Assembly: GCA_001664005.1 (NCBI GenBank)
Contig: CP016093.1
Span: 2,115,001 to 2,179,000, forward strand
Reading direction: 5' to 3'
Source: Rhizobiales bacterium NRL2
GTDB taxonomy: Bacteria > Pseudomonadota > Alphaproteobacteria > Minwuiales > Minwuiaceae
DNA length: 64,000 nt
Below, one piece after another: positions 52,658 through 63,600 of the stretch. Position numbers and translations under genes: made by a program. How positions within the stretch are numbered: the first letter of the stretch is position 1; the number at the start of each line of letters is the position of its first letter. Under the pieces are notes generated by a model that had not been told where the DNA came from, did not search any database, and was given only the letters and a program-made list of their open reading frames with translations.

Positions 52658-54151
52658 ATGACCAGCGACGACAAGAAGAAGTCCGATCAGGGCTCCGAAG
52701 CCGCGGCGGACGGACCCGCCGGATCCGACAAGCAGACCGGGACCGAGACGGCGGCCGGCGCTGGCCGGGAAACTCCGGCCGAGGTCCGGGCCGCCGGCAT
52801 GGAAGGCGCAGCCGTCTCCGTGCCCGACAGCGAACAGCGTGACGAGGACGCGGCGAAGACGGCGGCCGACGAGGAGCCCGCCGCCGATCGGTCGGAGGAA
52901 ACGGAGACCGTGGTGGCGCCGCCGCCACGCTCGGACGGCCTGGCCCGGATTCTGGCCGTTCTGGCCCTCATCGGCGTCGGCGGCGTCTACGCGCTGACGC
53001 ATGTCCAGCAGGTCCCGAGCGGCAGCGCCCAGCGCCTCGCCCAGCTGGAACAGCGGGTCACGGAACTGGCCGAGGCCGGCCCGGCGGCGCCGGAACAGGC
53101 GCCTGATCCGCGGGTTGCCACACTGCAGTCCGATCTCGCCGTCTTGCAGGAGCGCGTGACCGGTCTCGCCGGTGAACTCGAGGCGGCGCAGGCGGCAGGG
53201 GCGTCGGAGGATGCAGCGCAGCCCGCCGCCGAACTGGCCGCGCGGCTCGGCGCACTGGAGGACCGGCTCGGCGAACTGGGAACGCTGGAGGAGCGTCTGT
53301 CGGCGCTGGAAGACCGTCCGGCCGGCCCCGAGAGCCAGGGTCAGCCGCTTTCGGTCACCGTCGGCGACGGCGGCGGCCAGCAGGTGCGCGAACAGGTGGC
53401 GGCGCTGGAGACCCGGCTGGACGATCTGAACACCGAGCTGGCTGCGCTGCAGGCGCGCCAGGACGAGTTGCGCAACAGTCAGGCGGGACTTTCCGAAGAC
53501 CTCGACAGCCGCATCCAGGCGGTCCGGTCGGACCTGACCGGCGCGCTGGAGCGGGAGACAGGCGACGTCATGGCGCGCCTGAACGACATTGCGGCGCAGG
53601 CCGAGGCGGCCGGCGAGGCCCGACAGGGCGAACTGGCACGCAATGCGGCCCTGGTGCTCGCCATGGGCCGCCTGCGCGACGCCGCCGCCGGCGAGCGTCC
53701 GTTCCCCGGTGCATGGGAAAGCGTCACGGCGCTGGGCGTCGACCCGGCGGCCTATCCGGCGGTCGCCGAGGCGGCTGCGGGCGGTGTGCCTGCGCAGTCC
53801 AGCCTGCAGGAGCGGTTCCCGGATGTGGCCAGCCGCGCCGTCGTCGCCGCCACCACGGGCGAGGACGACAGCCTGATCGGCGGCGCGCTCCGGCGCGTCG
53901 GCAACGTGGTCCGGGTGCGCCGTACGGGCGAACTGGAAGGGGACAGCGTCGAGGCCGTGGTCGCCCGCGCCGAGGCCCGGGTCCGCGAAGGCGACCTGCG
54001 CGCCGCGGTCACGGAACTTGAGGCGCTCGACGGCGAGGCCGCCGAGGCCGTGGCCCTCTGGAAAGCCGAGGCGGAGCGGCGGATCGCCCTGGAAGCGGCG
54101 ATCGACGGCCTGCAGACGGCGGTCTATCAGAACCTCTCGAAGGACGGCTGA
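52658..54151 (+). CDS. Alphaproteobacterial Mic60 (mitofilin-like inner-membrane protein)
   Basis: A 497-residue protein with an acidic disordered N-terminus (residues 1-90), one TM helix (about 96-115, RILAVLALIGVGGVYALTHV), a long coiled coil (about 120-340, heptad-rich LEERLSALED and ALETRLDDLNTELAALQ) and a C-terminal mitofilin-like domain (LRDAAAGERPFPGAWESVTA; VEAVVARAEARVREGDLRAA). This is the COG4223 family, ancestor-like to mitochondrial Mic60 that shapes cristae and intracytoplasmic membranes. Its place between hemD and hemY is conserved in the class. Confidence 0.9.
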   Translation: MTSDDKKKSDQGSEAAADGPAGSDKQTGTETAAGAGRETPAEVRAAGMEGAAVSVPDSEQRDEDAAKTAADEEPAADRSEETETVVAPPPRSDGLARILAVLALIGVGGVYALTHVQQVPSGSAQRLAQLEQRVTELAEAGPAAPEQAPDPRVATLQSDLAVLQERVTGLAGELEAAQAAGASEDAAQPAAELAARLGALEDRLGELGTLEERLSALEDRPAGPESQGQPLSVTVGDGGGQQVREQVAALETRLDDLNTELAALQARQDELRNSQAGLSEDLDSRIQAVRSDLTGALERETGDVMARLNDIAAQAEAAGEARQGELARNAALVLAMGRLRDAAAGERPFPGAWESVTALGVDPAAYPAVAEAAAGGVPAQSSLQERFPDVASRAVVAATTGEDDSLIGGALRRVGNVVRVRRTGELEGDSVEAVVARAEARVREGDLRAAVTELEALDGEAAEAVALWKAEAERRIALEAAIDGLQTAVYQNLSKDG

Positions 54152-54154
54152 TCC

Positions 54155-55570
54155 ATGATCCGCCTGATCCTTCTGTTCCTCGTCGTCGTCGCTCTGGCGG
54201 CAGTGGCCGCGTGGCTGGCCGACAATCCCGGCCGCGTTTCGATGCAATGGGGCGGCTGGCAGATCGATACTTCGGTCCCGGTGATCGTCGGCGCGCTGGC
54301 GATCCTGATCGGCGTCATCCTGCTGATCTACCGCCTGATCGGCTGGCTGCTCGCCGGACCGGGGCGTATCCGCGGCTTCCTGCGCGGCAACCGCAGCGAG
54401 AAGGGCTACCGGGCGCTGACCGAGGGCATGGCCGCGATCGCCTCCGGCGACTGGCGGCGCGCCACGAAATCCGCCGAACAGGCCGACCGCTATCTCGCCA
54501 ATCCGCCCATGGCGCTGCTGCTGAAGGCGCAGGCGGCGCAGCTCGCCGGCGACGACCGGCAGGCCGAATCCCATTTCCGGGCCATGCTGGAAACGCCGGA
54601 AACCGAGCTTGTTGCCCTGCGCGGGCTGCTGATCCAGGCCGGGCGCGCCGGCGATCACGACCGCGCACTGGAGCTTGCCGCCCGCGCTCACCGGCTCAGG
54701 CCCGACGCCGGCTGGGCCGTGCGGGCGCTGTTCGATCTGCAGTCCGCCGCCCGCGACTGGCGCGGGGCTCAGGTCACGCTCGCCGACGGCGTGCGCACGG
54801 CGGTCTACGAGAAGGAGGCCGCACGGCGTCTGCACGCGGTGATCGATACCGCCCTGGCGATGGAGAAGGAGGAGGCTGGCGATCTGAAATCCGCGCTCTC
54901 CTACGCCCAGAACGCCCTGAAGGAGGATCCGAATCACGTGCCTGCCGTGGTCGTCGAGGGCCGCCTCCAGGCCGCCGCCGGCCGGGAACGCCGGGCCACG
55001 CGCCATCTGGGGGAGGGCTGGTCCAGGCTGCAGCACCCCGATATCGCCCGGGCGATCATGGATCTTCACCCGGATGAGGATGCGGAAGCGCGGCTGAAAC
55101 GGTTCGAGAAGATCACCGCCGCGGACGTGGACCACGCCGAGACCCAGCTCACCCTGGGACGTCTGGCGCTGGACGCCGACCGGGTCGACCTCGCACGCGA
55201 CTACGCCTACGCGGCGCTGGACCGGGCGCCGGTGGTCGACCAGCGCTTCTGCCGTCTGATGGTGGATGTCGCCGAACGCAGCGAAGGCGGCGCGGAGAAG
55301 GCGCGCGAATGGCTGGGCCGGCTGGCCGACGCCCCGCCGCCCGGCCGCTGGCAATGCAGCGCCTGCAACGCCATCGCCCCCGCCTGGAAGCCGCTCTGCC
55401 CGTCCTGCGGTCATTTCGACGGGTTGGAATGGCGCGCCGCCGAGCCGCTGCGGGACGCGGTGCTTCTGGTGGAACGCGAGCACGAACCGACGAAGATCGA
55501 AGCCGAGATCGAGGAAGCCGTGACGGAGGAAGATGCCCCGCCCACGCGAAACCGGGGTTCCGGCGGCTGA
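54155..55570 (+). CDS. hemY: HemY-like TPR membrane protein
   Basis: A 471-residue HemY_N protein (not protoporphyrinogen oxidase). Two N-terminal TM helices (LILLFLVVVALAAVAAWLAD; VIVGALAILIGVILLIYRLI), then TPR helices (LTEGMAAIASGDWRRATKSA; ALSYAQNALKEDPNHVPAVV). The C-terminus carries a zinc-ribbon-like pair (WQCSACNAIAP and LCPSCGHFDGLEW) seen in alphaproteobacterial members. Its exact task in haem synthesis is unresolved. 3 bases after Mic60. Confidence 0.92.
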   Translation: MIRLILLFLVVVALAAVAAWLADNPGRVSMQWGGWQIDTSVPVIVGALAILIGVILLIYRLIGWLLAGPGRIRGFLRGNRSEKGYRALTEGMAAIASGDWRRATKSAEQADRYLANPPMALLLKAQAAQLAGDDRQAESHFRAMLETPETELVALRGLLIQAGRAGDHDRALELAARAHRLRPDAGWAVRALFDLQSAARDWRGAQVTLADGVRTAVYEKEAARRLHAVIDTALAMEKEEAGDLKSALSYAQNALKEDPNHVPAVVVEGRLQAAAGRERRATRHLGEGWSRLQHPDIARAIMDLHPDEDAEARLKRFEKITAADVDHAETQLTLGRLALDADRVDLARDYAYAALDRAPVVDQRFCRLMVDVAERSEGGAEKAREWLGRLADAPPPGRWQCSACNAIAPAWKPLCPSCGHFDGLEWRAAEPLRDAVLLVEREHEPTKIEAEIEEAVTEEDAPPTRNRGSGG

Positions 55571-55620
55571 CTCCTTGGCATAGTCTGCGCGCCGTCATCC
55601 ATTCAGGGGAGGAAATCGAG

Positions 55621-55908
55621 ATGATCGGAGTGGTTGCCACCATCAAGACGAAGCCGGGCGCCGGCGCGGATTTCGAGGCCACCGCCAAACGGCTGGTCGA
55701 GGCGGTCAACGCCAACGAGCCGGGCTGCCTGTTCTATCGCCTGTTCCGTACCGAGAACGAGAACGAGTACAGGTTCCTCGAGGCCTACAAGGACATGGAC
55801 GCCGTGCAGGCGCACCGCGCCTCCGACCATTTCCGCACCATCGGCAAGGAGATGGGCGCGTTCATGGACGGCCCGCCGGACGTCACCCGCATGGAAGGCG
55901 CCGAGTAG
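55621..55908 (+). CDS. Antibiotic biosynthesis monooxygenase (ABM/YgiN-like)
   Basis: A 95-residue dimeric alpha-beta barrel: IGVVATIKTKPGAGADFEAT, NEPGCLFYRLFRTENENEYR, FLEAYKDMDAVQAHRASDHF. GGGGAGG precedes ATG 55621. YgiN-like members act on quinols, which fits the quinone-reductase-like gene 11 bases downstream. Substrate not determinable. Confidence 0.9.
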   Translation: MIGVVATIKTKPGAGADFEATAKRLVEAVNANEPGCLFYRLFRTENENEYRFLEAYKDMDAVQAHRASDHFRTIGKEMGAFMDGPPDVTRMEGAE

Positions 55909-55919
55909 GACGAAGACAC

Positions 55920-56921
55920 TTGCGCGGTCTCGTCTGCCGCGACTGGCGGCCCTTCGAGGAACTCGAACTCGCCGACGACCTGCCCGAGCCGGAGCCCCGG
56001 CCCGATCAGGTCGTCATCGGCGTGCGCGCCGTCGGCATGTCCTTCGCCACCAACCTGGTGGTCTCGGGCCGCTATCAGCGCAAGCCGCCGCGGCCCTTCA
56101 CGCCGGGTACGGAAGTGGCCGGGGAGATCGTCGCCGTCGGCGACGCAGTCGAGGGTCTTGCGCCGGGCGACCGGGTGATGTCCTTCGTCGACTGGGGCGG
56201 CATGGCCGAGCGCGTCGCCATCTGGGGCGGGCAGGTCTACCGCATGCCCGACGACATGGACTTTCCCGAAGCCATACCGCTGCTCTCGTCCTACGGCACC
56301 TCCTGGGGCGCGCTGCATCTGCGCGCCCGCCTGGAGCCCGGCGAGCGGGTGCTGGTGCACGGGGCGGGGGGCGGCGTCGGCCTGGCCGCGGTGGAACTGG
56401 CGAAGGCGCATGGCGCCACCGTCATCGCCCGGGCCGGGACGGCGGAGAAGCGGGACTGGCTGAAGGCCCGTGGCGCCGACCATGTGCTCGACAGCCGTAC
56501 GGAGAACTTCAAGGACGAGGTGCTGGCGCTGACGGACGGGCAGGGCGTCGACGTGGTCTACGACCCGATCGGCGGACAGGTCTTCCACCAGTCGCTCAGG
56601 GCGCTGGACCGGGGCGGGCGGGTGCTCACCATCGGCTACGCTGGCGGCGAGATCCCGGAGATCGGCGTCAACCTGCTGCTGGTGAAGGACATCTCGGTGA
56701 TGGGCTTCAACTGGGGCACCTACTGGGGCTGGAGCCCGAACGACGAGCGGGTGCGGTTCTCGCCCGTGCGGCAGCGGGCGATGGACAGCCTGAAGGCACT
56801 CTGGGCCGAGGGTGCGATCCGCCCGCACGTCCACGCCGCCTGGCCGCTGGAGAGCTTCCGGGAAGCCTGGGCCGAGGTGCGTGACCGCAAGGCGCTCGGG
56901 CGCGTGGTGCTGACGCCCTGA
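55920..56921 (+). CDS. NADPH:quinone oxidoreductase-like MDR protein
   Basis: A 333-residue medium-chain dehydrogenase without the structural-zinc cysteines. PFTPGTEVAGEIVAVGDAVE, GDRVMSFVDWGGMAERV, Rossmann motif VLVHGAGGGVGLAAVELAKA, GVDVVYDPIGGQVFHQSLRA, GGRVLTIGYAGG. It starts at TTG 55920 with AGGAC upstream. Probably reduces quinones or enones with NADPH in the cytosol. Likely co-transcribed with the ABM protein. Confidence 0.92.
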   Translation: MRGLVCRDWRPFEELELADDLPEPEPRPDQVVIGVRAVGMSFATNLVVSGRYQRKPPRPFTPGTEVAGEIVAVGDAVEGLAPGDRVMSFVDWGGMAERVAIWGGQVYRMPDDMDFPEAIPLLSSYGTSWGALHLRARLEPGERVLVHGAGGGVGLAAVELAKAHGATVIARAGTAEKRDWLKARGADHVLDSRTENFKDEVLALTDGQGVDVVYDPIGGQVFHQSLRALDRGGRVLTIGYAGGEIPEIGVNLLLVKDISVMGFNWGTYWGWSPNDERVRFSPVRQRAMDSLKALWAEGAIRPHVHAAWPLESFREAWAEVRDRKALGRVVLTP

Positions 56922-56952
56922 ACAAGCCCGTACGGGCGGGGCAACCTGCCCC

Positions 56953-56981
56953 TTGCCCGGGAGGCCGCGCCGGGCTATAGA
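56953..56981 (+). promoter_or_regulatory. Promoter of tRNA-Thr
   Basis: TTGCCC and TATAGA separated by exactly 17 bases; predicted start near 56988, 27 bases before the mature tRNA. Confidence 0.6.
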
Positions 56982-57014
56982 CGCGGCCCTGTCGGCACGA
57001 AAGGCCGGCCCGGC

Positions 57015-57090
<76 letters not shown>

Positions 57091-57189
57091 TTCAACTTCC
57101 TGAAAATAAATAATTTTCCAAACATATCCACGGCGAAATGGCCCGGTTTTCGCCGCTTTCATCGCCTGACCGCCGAAAATGCGGGGGGA

Positions 57190-57927
57190 TCACGACCGGG
57201 ACCTTCGAGCCGAAGGAAGCTCGCCGAAAGTCCTCGCCACCGCCTCGTCTGCGTCCAGGATCACGCGAACCTGCGTGCCGCGGCCGGGTGCAGAGCCGAG
57301 GACGACCTGATGTCCCAACAGATCCGCCAGCCGGCGGACGACGGTCAGTCCGAGTCCCAGCCCCTGCGGACGCTCACCTTCCTGCGGCGCCTGCATGAAG
57401 GGCTCGAATACAGCCTGACGCATTGCCGCTGGAATACCGCGACCGTCGTCCTCGACGTAGAGAGCCAGGCATCCGTTCTCGATCCCGGCGCGCACCACAG
57501 CGTTCCCGTTCGGCGCGTGGACGGCGACGTTCTGCAACAAATGGTGCAGCATCCGGCCCAGCAGTGCGCCATCCGTGAAGGCATGCACCTCGGGCAAATC
57601 GGTGTGCAGCGCCACGCCATGATCCGCCAGTGCCGGACCGATTTCGTCCATCACCTGTGCGACCACTGCGGCAAGCGGCGTCGAGACGATTTCCGGTTCG
57701 ATGGCGCCCGTTTCCAGCTTCGACATGTCGAACAGAACGTCGAACATGTAGCCCAATTCGCGCGCCGAGCACTCGATGTTGCGGCCGATCTCCCTGCACA
57801 TCTCCATGGGCGAGGCCGATAGCGAACTGGCGAAAAGCTGCATCGCCTGCAATGGCTGGCGCAGGTCATGGCCGGCCGCGGCCAGGAGACGTGACTCGTT
57901 GAACTGCTTGTACATGCCTTCTTTCAC
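57190..57927 (-). CDS. Soluble sensor histidine kinase without a sensory domain
   Basis: A 245-residue kinase core only. HisKA with phospho-acceptor H20 (AAAGHDLRQPLQAMQLFASS), N-box N133 (HLLQNVAVHAPNG), G1 DDGRGI, F-box FEPFMQ, G2 GLGLGLTVVRRLADLLGH. There is no TM segment and no PAS or GAF domain, so it must sense through a partner or dimerise with one. Divergently transcribed from the LuxR regulator at 58310; the two probably form a two-component pair (inference). Confidence 0.92.
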   Translation of the reverse strand: MKEGMYKQFNESRLLAAAGHDLRQPLQAMQLFASSLSASPMEMCREIGRNIECSARELGYMFDVLFDMSKLETGAIEPEIVSTPLAAVVAQVMDEIGPALADHGVALHTDLPEVHAFTDGALLGRMLHHLLQNVAVHAPNGNAVVRAGIENGCLALYVEDDGRGIPAAMRQAVFEPFMQAPQEGERPQGLGLGLTVVRRLADLLGHQVVLGSAPGRGTQVRVILDADEAVARTFGELPSARRSRS

Positions 57928-58309
57928 GCTGCTTTGCCGATCCTTGAACGCCGCCGCCTGACATGGACGGACCGGTGAACCGCGCCCCGGCCGGCAGCGT
58001 ACGAAGCGCGCGTCAGCGCGACCGGAGCGCTGCGTATTCTGGCAAAGAGTCTTCGCCTCGTCGCCTCTGAAACTGGATATATGCCCTCATGCAAACTGTC
58101 GTCCGTTGCCCGCAAGCCAATTCACCGAAAACGACCGCCGGTCCGTTGACGAGTTGCAAGGATCCGCCTTCGAGACGGAAGACAATCGAAGAGCAAAACC
58201 TTTGGTGGACAGGGTTAACGACCTGTTCATCCAAGTATAAAATCATCATCATGGATATCTGGAAGCTCGGAATGAGCAGGACCAAGCCGAGGGCTGCAGG
58301 GGGCAATCT
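57928..58309. other. Intergenic region with candidate promoter
   Basis: 382 bases between the divergent kinase and regulator genes, noticeably richer in A/T than its surroundings. On the plus strand GTTAAC (58214-58219) is followed after 16 bases by TATAAA (58236-58241), about 70 bases before the regulator ATG. I see no convincing gene; the short open frames have no Shine-Dalgarno or family match. Probably the control region of both genes. Confidence 0.45.
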
Positions 58310-59023
58310 ATGTCTGCGATGATGCCGCGCCCTGCCGGGGCCGGGGCCGGCCAAAGAACCCACAGGATGAGACTGGTCGTCGCCGACGACCATGAGATGG
58401 TGCGTCTGGGGCTGACATTGCGGCTCTCCCAGGCCTATCCGGACGCCGAGATCGTGGAGGCCGACTGCTATCGCTGCCTGGAGAGCGTGTATTCCGAAGG
58501 CGGGCCGCCCGACCTGGTGATCACTGACCTGAAGATGCCGGACGGCGAGTGGCGCAGGGAACTGCAGATGCTGCGCGCCCGCTGCCCCCAGACAAGAGTC
58601 CTTGTCTTTTCGGCGCTGGAGAACGCGCAGATCGTGCGGATCATCCTGCCCGATCTCGCGGACGGTTTCATTCCGAAGAGCGCCGACGGCCACACTCTGA
58701 TGGCCGCCATCCGCCTCGTGCTCGACGGTGGTGTCTACGTGCCGCTGACTGCGCTGGAGTCCATGCACGAGGAGAGCGGGACGGGCGGCCCGGCGACGGC
58801 AGTGTCTCCGGCTCTGCCGCTCACGCCCAGGCAGGTCGACGTGCTGCGCATGATCGCGCTGGGCAAGGCCAACAAGCAGATTGCCTACGAACTCGGCCTG
58901 TCCGTCGGCACGGTCAAGATTCACGTCTCCAACATCCTTGACGCCCTCGGCGCCACCAACCGCACCGAGGCCATCGCCATCGCCCGCGACCGGTACGGTT
59001 TGGGAAGCGAACCCGGGACATAG
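58310..59023 (+). CDS. LuxR/NarL-family response regulator
   Basis: A 237-residue regulator. Receiver: RLVVADDHEMVRLGL (acidic pair DD), phospho-acceptor Asp in LVITDLKMPDGE, Ser in VLVFSALEN, Lys in GFIPKSADGHTL. Output: LTPRQVDVLRMIALGKANKQ, IAYELGLSVGTVKIHVSNIL, a full LuxR-type helix-turn-helix. ATG 58310 follows GGGGGC; an ATG at 58367 is nearer the receiver. Divergent from the soluble kinase. Confidence 0.94.
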   Translation: MSAMMPRPAGAGAGQRTHRMRLVVADDHEMVRLGLTLRLSQAYPDAEIVEADCYRCLESVYSEGGPPDLVITDLKMPDGEWRRELQMLRARCPQTRVLVFSALENAQIVRIILPDLADGFIPKSADGHTLMAAIRLVLDGGVYVPLTALESMHEESGTGGPATAVSPALPLTPRQVDVLRMIALGKANKQIAYELGLSVGTVKIHVSNILDALGATNRTEAIAIARDRYGLGSEPGT

Positions 59024-59165
59024 ACGTCATGCCCGACCGGCGCACTTCCCTAGGCCGATGGGCATAGGCGCAAGTCCGGTGTTCCGATAGGTCCTCTGGC
59101 AAATTTTCAGCGCAAGAGGGGCGGGACATCCTTCGACATGGAAAATCAGGTCGAAGGAACCCGTC

Positions 59166-60425
59166 ATGCTGAACATGATCTACCGCCGCGGCGCGAAGGG
59201 CGGCGCCGGCCGTCCGCCGGCTGATCCGGAGGCAGCCGAGGACTACGAAACGATCAGGGTCGAACGCGACCGGTACCGACAGATGCTCGATGCCCTGCCG
59301 CTGAACGTGATGATGTGCGAGCCGGAGAACTTCACGGTCACCTACGCCAGCAGGACCAGTCTGGAAACTCTCCGTCGGCTGGAGCATCTGATCTCCATCA
59401 AGGCCGACGAGCTTGTGGGCGCGTCCATCGATGTCTTCCACAAGAACCCCGAGCATCAGCGGCGTATCCTGAAGGATCCTGCGAACCTGCCATGGCAGGC
59501 GCGCATTCGCCTGGGCGACGAGCATCTCGATCTGAAGGTGTCGGCGATCCGGGACGCGGACGGCGGCTATGCGGGCCCGATGCTCTCGTGGTCCGTCATC
59601 ACCGACCAGGTGGAAATGGCGAACCGCGTGAAGGAGGTCGTGGACATCGTGGCCTCCGCCGCCACGGAGCTGGATTCGACTGCGACCGGACTGTCCGATG
59701 CGGCGAACAGCTCCTCGGAGCGCTGCTCCGTGGTCGCCGCGTCATCCCAGCAGGCGTCAATGAACGTTCACACTGTTGCCTCGGCCACGGAGGAACTGGC
59801 GGCTTCCATCGCCGAGATCACCGGCCAGGTGGCCGAGTCCGCGAAGATCGCCACGATGGCCGTCGAGGAAGCGGAACAGACCGGCTCGGTCATGGCGAAA
59901 CTGGCGGAAACCGCCAGCAAGATCGGCGAGATCGTCGAACTGATCAACAACATCGCCGCGCAGACGAATCTCCTGGCGCTCAACGCCACGATCGAGGCCG
60001 CCCGCGCCGGCGAGGCCGGCAAGGGCTTTGCCGTCGTTGCCAACGAGGTCAAGCAGCTCGCCGGCCAGACCGCCAGCGCCACCGAACAGATCACCAGGCA
60101 GATCGAGGCCATCCAGTCCGGTTCAGAGGGGGCGGTGAAGTCGCTGGACGACGTTTCCGGCACCATCCGGAAGATGTCGGAGATTTCGAACTCGGTCTCG
60201 GTGGGCATGGAACAGCAGCGCACGGCGACCGACGACATTGCACGCAACGTCCAGGAAGCAGCGACGGGTACCGAGGATGTCACGAAGAACATCGAGACGG
60301 TCTCTCAGGCCACGCTCTCCACGGAAGAATCAGCCCGGCAGGTCCTCGACGCCGCCGGCGAACTCGCGCGCAATGCGGAACGGCTCCGCAGCGAGATCGA
60401 CAGCTTCCTCGGCAGGAAGGATTGA
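59166..60425 (+). CDS. Cytosolic PAS-containing methyl-accepting chemotaxis protein
   Basis: A 419-residue chemoreceptor without TM helices. A PAS domain covers residues about 38-150 ([38 protein letters not shown]). The signalling domain has the hairpin tip [40 protein letters not shown]. It should form cytosolic arrays with CheA and CheW, which are not in the window. No CheR-binding pentapeptide is seen at the C-terminus (ends FLGRKD). Confidence 0.94.
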   Translation: MLNMIYRRGAKGGAGRPPADPEAAEDYETIRVERDRYRQMLDALPLNVMMCEPENFTVTYASRTSLETLRRLEHLISIKADELVGASIDVFHKNPEHQRRILKDPANLPWQARIRLGDEHLDLKVSAIRDADGGYAGPMLSWSVITDQVEMANRVKEVVDIVASAATELDSTATGLSDAANSSSERCSVVAASSQQASMNVHTVASATEELAASIAEITGQVAESAKIATMAVEEAEQTGSVMAKLAETASKIGEIVELINNIAAQTNLLALNATIEAARAGEAGKGFAVVANEVKQLAGQTASATEQITRQIEAIQSGSEGAVKSLDDVSGTIRKMSEISNSVSVGMEQQRTATDDIARNVQEAATGTEDVTKNIETVSQATLSTEESARQVLDAAGELARNAERLRSEIDSFLGRKD

Positions 60426-60447
60426 GCATGGGAAATGCCGAGCATCA

Positions 60448-60473
60448 CCGGACGGCGGCAGCCGCGCGTCCGG
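60448..60473 (+). terminator. Hairpin after the chemoreceptor gene
   Basis: CCGGACG pairs with CGTCCGG, with an inner GCGG/CCGC step and one bulged G, 22 bases after the stop. There is no T tract, so it may be only an mRNA 3' stem. The rest of the 216-base gap holds no gene; a TATAAA at 60525 is a possible -10. Confidence 0.35.
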
Positions 60474-60641
60474 AAGCGCCAGTGCGACAAGTTTGCTGCC
60501 CGAATGCACACACCCGCTGCGTAGTATAAAGCGTGTCGTTGATTGCTTTTTTCCAGTGTGTCCCGTTCACCAGCCATATCCTCCTTCCCCACCGGCCGAA
60601 AGACGCCGGTCCTCGGCCGTCGCTGCCAGGTGCGGAAACGC

Positions 60642-63600
60642 ATGAGTTGGGCGAAGCAGGGGAGAGGCGGCTTCTCGACGTCGTTGCTGACCGAACTGCC
60701 CGCGATCGTCGTGGTGCTGAAGGCGGACGGCCGTATCGACTACATCAACCCCTTTCTGGAGCGCTTGTCGGGGTTGGAGCTTGATGAAGTCCGCGGCCGC
60801 GACTGGTTCGACACATTCGTGCCGTCCCGAGAGCGCAACAGGGTCCGCGCGCTCTTCCGTCAGGGTTGGGAAGGCAGGGAACCCACCCGCGGCAACGTCA
60901 ACCCCATACTGACTGCGGACGGCCATGAACGGATGATCGAGTGGTCCGACACCACTCTGCCCGAGGGAAATGAGGGTGAGCGGGTTCTGATGGCGATCGG
61001 CGTCGATGTCACGGCCCGGGAGGCGGACCGGGCGATGAGCGCGGCGGAGTTGAAGCGTTTCAAGGGGCTGCTGGACAGCCTGGCTTCCTATGTCGGGCTG
61101 TTCGATCTGAAGGGCACGGTGGTCGAGGCGAACCGCCTGCCGCTCGAAGTTTCAGGCCTCGAACGCGAGGACGTGATCGGGAAGCCGTTCTGGGAGACCT
61201 GGTGGTGGTCCTGGTCGCCGGGGGCGATGAAGCAGTTGCGGAACGCTCTGGCGCAGGCGGCAACCGGCATGACGGTACGCGACGAATTCCTGACGCGGCT
61301 GCGCGAGAACGAGTTCACGACCCTTGAGATCGTCTTCGCGCCCTATCGCGACGAGCACGATCGCATCGTCGGTGTCGTGGGCTCCGGTGTCGACGTGTCC
61401 GAGCGTATCCGCACCCGCCGGGAACTGGAAGAAAGCGAGATGCGCTTCCGCAGCCTCGTCGAAAATGCTCAGGACACCTTCTTCCGAATGTCGGTCCCCT
61501 CCGGACGGTTTACCTATGTAAGCCCCTCTGCGGCGCAAACCCTCGGCTACGATCCCGATGACTTCATCGAAGATCCGGAGTTGATTCCGCGGATCATCCA
61601 TCCGGACTCGGTGGACTATTTCCAACGCGAATGGGCCAACATCCGCGCCGGGAAGGTTGCGCCGCGGCTCAGTTACCGCATTGTCGATCCTGTCGGCGGC
61701 GTGCGCTGGATCGAGCAGTCAAGCACGGCGGTTCCGGGAAAGGACGGCGAAATCGTCGCTCTGGAAGGCATCCTGCGCGACGTCTCGGAGCAACACCTGA
61801 TCCAGGACGCACTTCGCTACAACGAGCGGCGCTTCCGTGATCTCGCCGAACAATCCTCTGACTGGCTGTGGGAGCTGGATTCGGATCTCCGGGTCAGCTT
61901 CGTCGCCACAGGTCGCACCGAGATTTCGAGCATCGATGCAAGCGATGCGCTGGGGATGCCCTACAGCAGGCTGCAACCGACCGGCATGTCGGAAACCCGG
62001 AAGGCCGAATGGGACGCCATTCATGACAGGATCAAGGCGCAGGAAGCCTATCGGGACATGCCGCTGACCATCTGCGATCCAGCCGGCGTAATCCGCCACC
62101 TTCTGTGCAACGGGCGTCCGATCTTCGACGCCGCCGGCAATTTCAACGGCTATCGCGGCGCGGCGAACGACATCACGGATCGCGTCGAAAGTGAACGCGC
62201 GGTCGCGGTCAGCGAGAAGCGCTTCCGCGGTCTCGTGGAGAGCGGCACGATGGGAATCCTCGTTTACGGTCTCGACCACCGTCCGCTCTATGCCAGCCCG
62301 CAGGCTGCCGCGATGCTCGGCTACAGGTCGGCTGACGATGTCCTGGAACTGGCGAGTCTCGACGCGATCCTTGACGATACTGAAGTCGAACGTGTGGCGG
62401 CGCTGCGTCGGCGGCGAATGAAAGGACAAAGGAACCCGCCGGTTCAGGAGTTTCTCGGCCGGCGTAAGGACGGCTCGCCCGTCTGGCTGCTGAGCCAGGC
62501 CGCCGACATCGATTGGGACGGTCAGCGGGCGATCATGTCGACCGTCGTCGACATCACGCCCCAGAAACTCGCTGAGCGCGCGCATGCGCGCAGCGAGGAT
62601 CGCCTGACCCAGGCCCAGCGCATCGCACGTGTGGGCTCCTGGGAGTACGATCATGCGCGGTCGAGATGGCTCTGGTCCGATGAGCTCAAGCACATCTTCG
62701 GCTTCCCGCGGGACACGAAGCTCAACGAGGTTGAAGCGTTCGCACGCGCAGTCCATCCCGAGGACAAGAAGCAGGTCTTCGGCAGCTTCACCCGCGCGAT
62801 CGAGACGGCGGCGCCGTTCGAGACCCGGCACCGGATCGTGCTGCCCTGCGGTGGCGTCCGCTGGATCAGCGCCCAGGGCGAAACCCTGTTCGACGACAGC
62901 GGCGCTCCGCTCCTGACGCGCGGCACCATGCAGGACATCACGGAATCGAAGGAGGCGGCGATCGCGGTCGAGGAACTGGCCGACAGGCTGCGCGAGGCCC
63001 AGCGGATCGGCCGGCTGGGCTCCTGGGAACTGGATATTCCCAGCGGCCAGCTGAGCTGGTCGGAAGAGAATTACCGCATCCGCGAGGTCGAGCCCGGGAC
63101 GACCCCGCCGACCTACGAAGAGTTCCTGAAGACGGTCCATCCGGACGACCGGCAGCGCGTACGCGACCTCTACGAGACCTCTGTCCGGCAACGGCAGCCC
63201 TACGCGGCCGTGCACCGCCTGGTGATGCCGGACGGGCGCGTCAAATGGGTGCAGCAGCGGGCCGAAACCCTTTATGGCGAGAACGGCGAACCCCTGAAAT
63301 CCCGCGGCACGGTGCAGGACATAACCGAACAGCATCAGGCCGAGGAAGCGGTGCGGGAACTGGTCGACAGGCTCAACGAAGCGCAGCGCATCGCCCGGCT
63401 GGGTTCGTGGGTTTTGGACATCCGCACCAATAGGCTCGCCTGGTCGGACGAGATTTTCCGGATATTCGAAGCCGACCCGGCCGAGACGGAGGTCAGTTAC
63501 GAGAGCTTCCTCTCCTATCTCCACCCCGAAGACCGGGACATGGTCCACCAAGCCTACTGGGACGCAGTCGAGCAGGGTAAGCCCTACCACCTCGTGCACC

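Noticed and set aside
57091-57189. Attachment site or tRNA 3' repeat of an island
   Set aside because: I found no copy of the tRNA-Thr 3' end elsewhere in the window and no integrase; only a short A/T hairpin is present.
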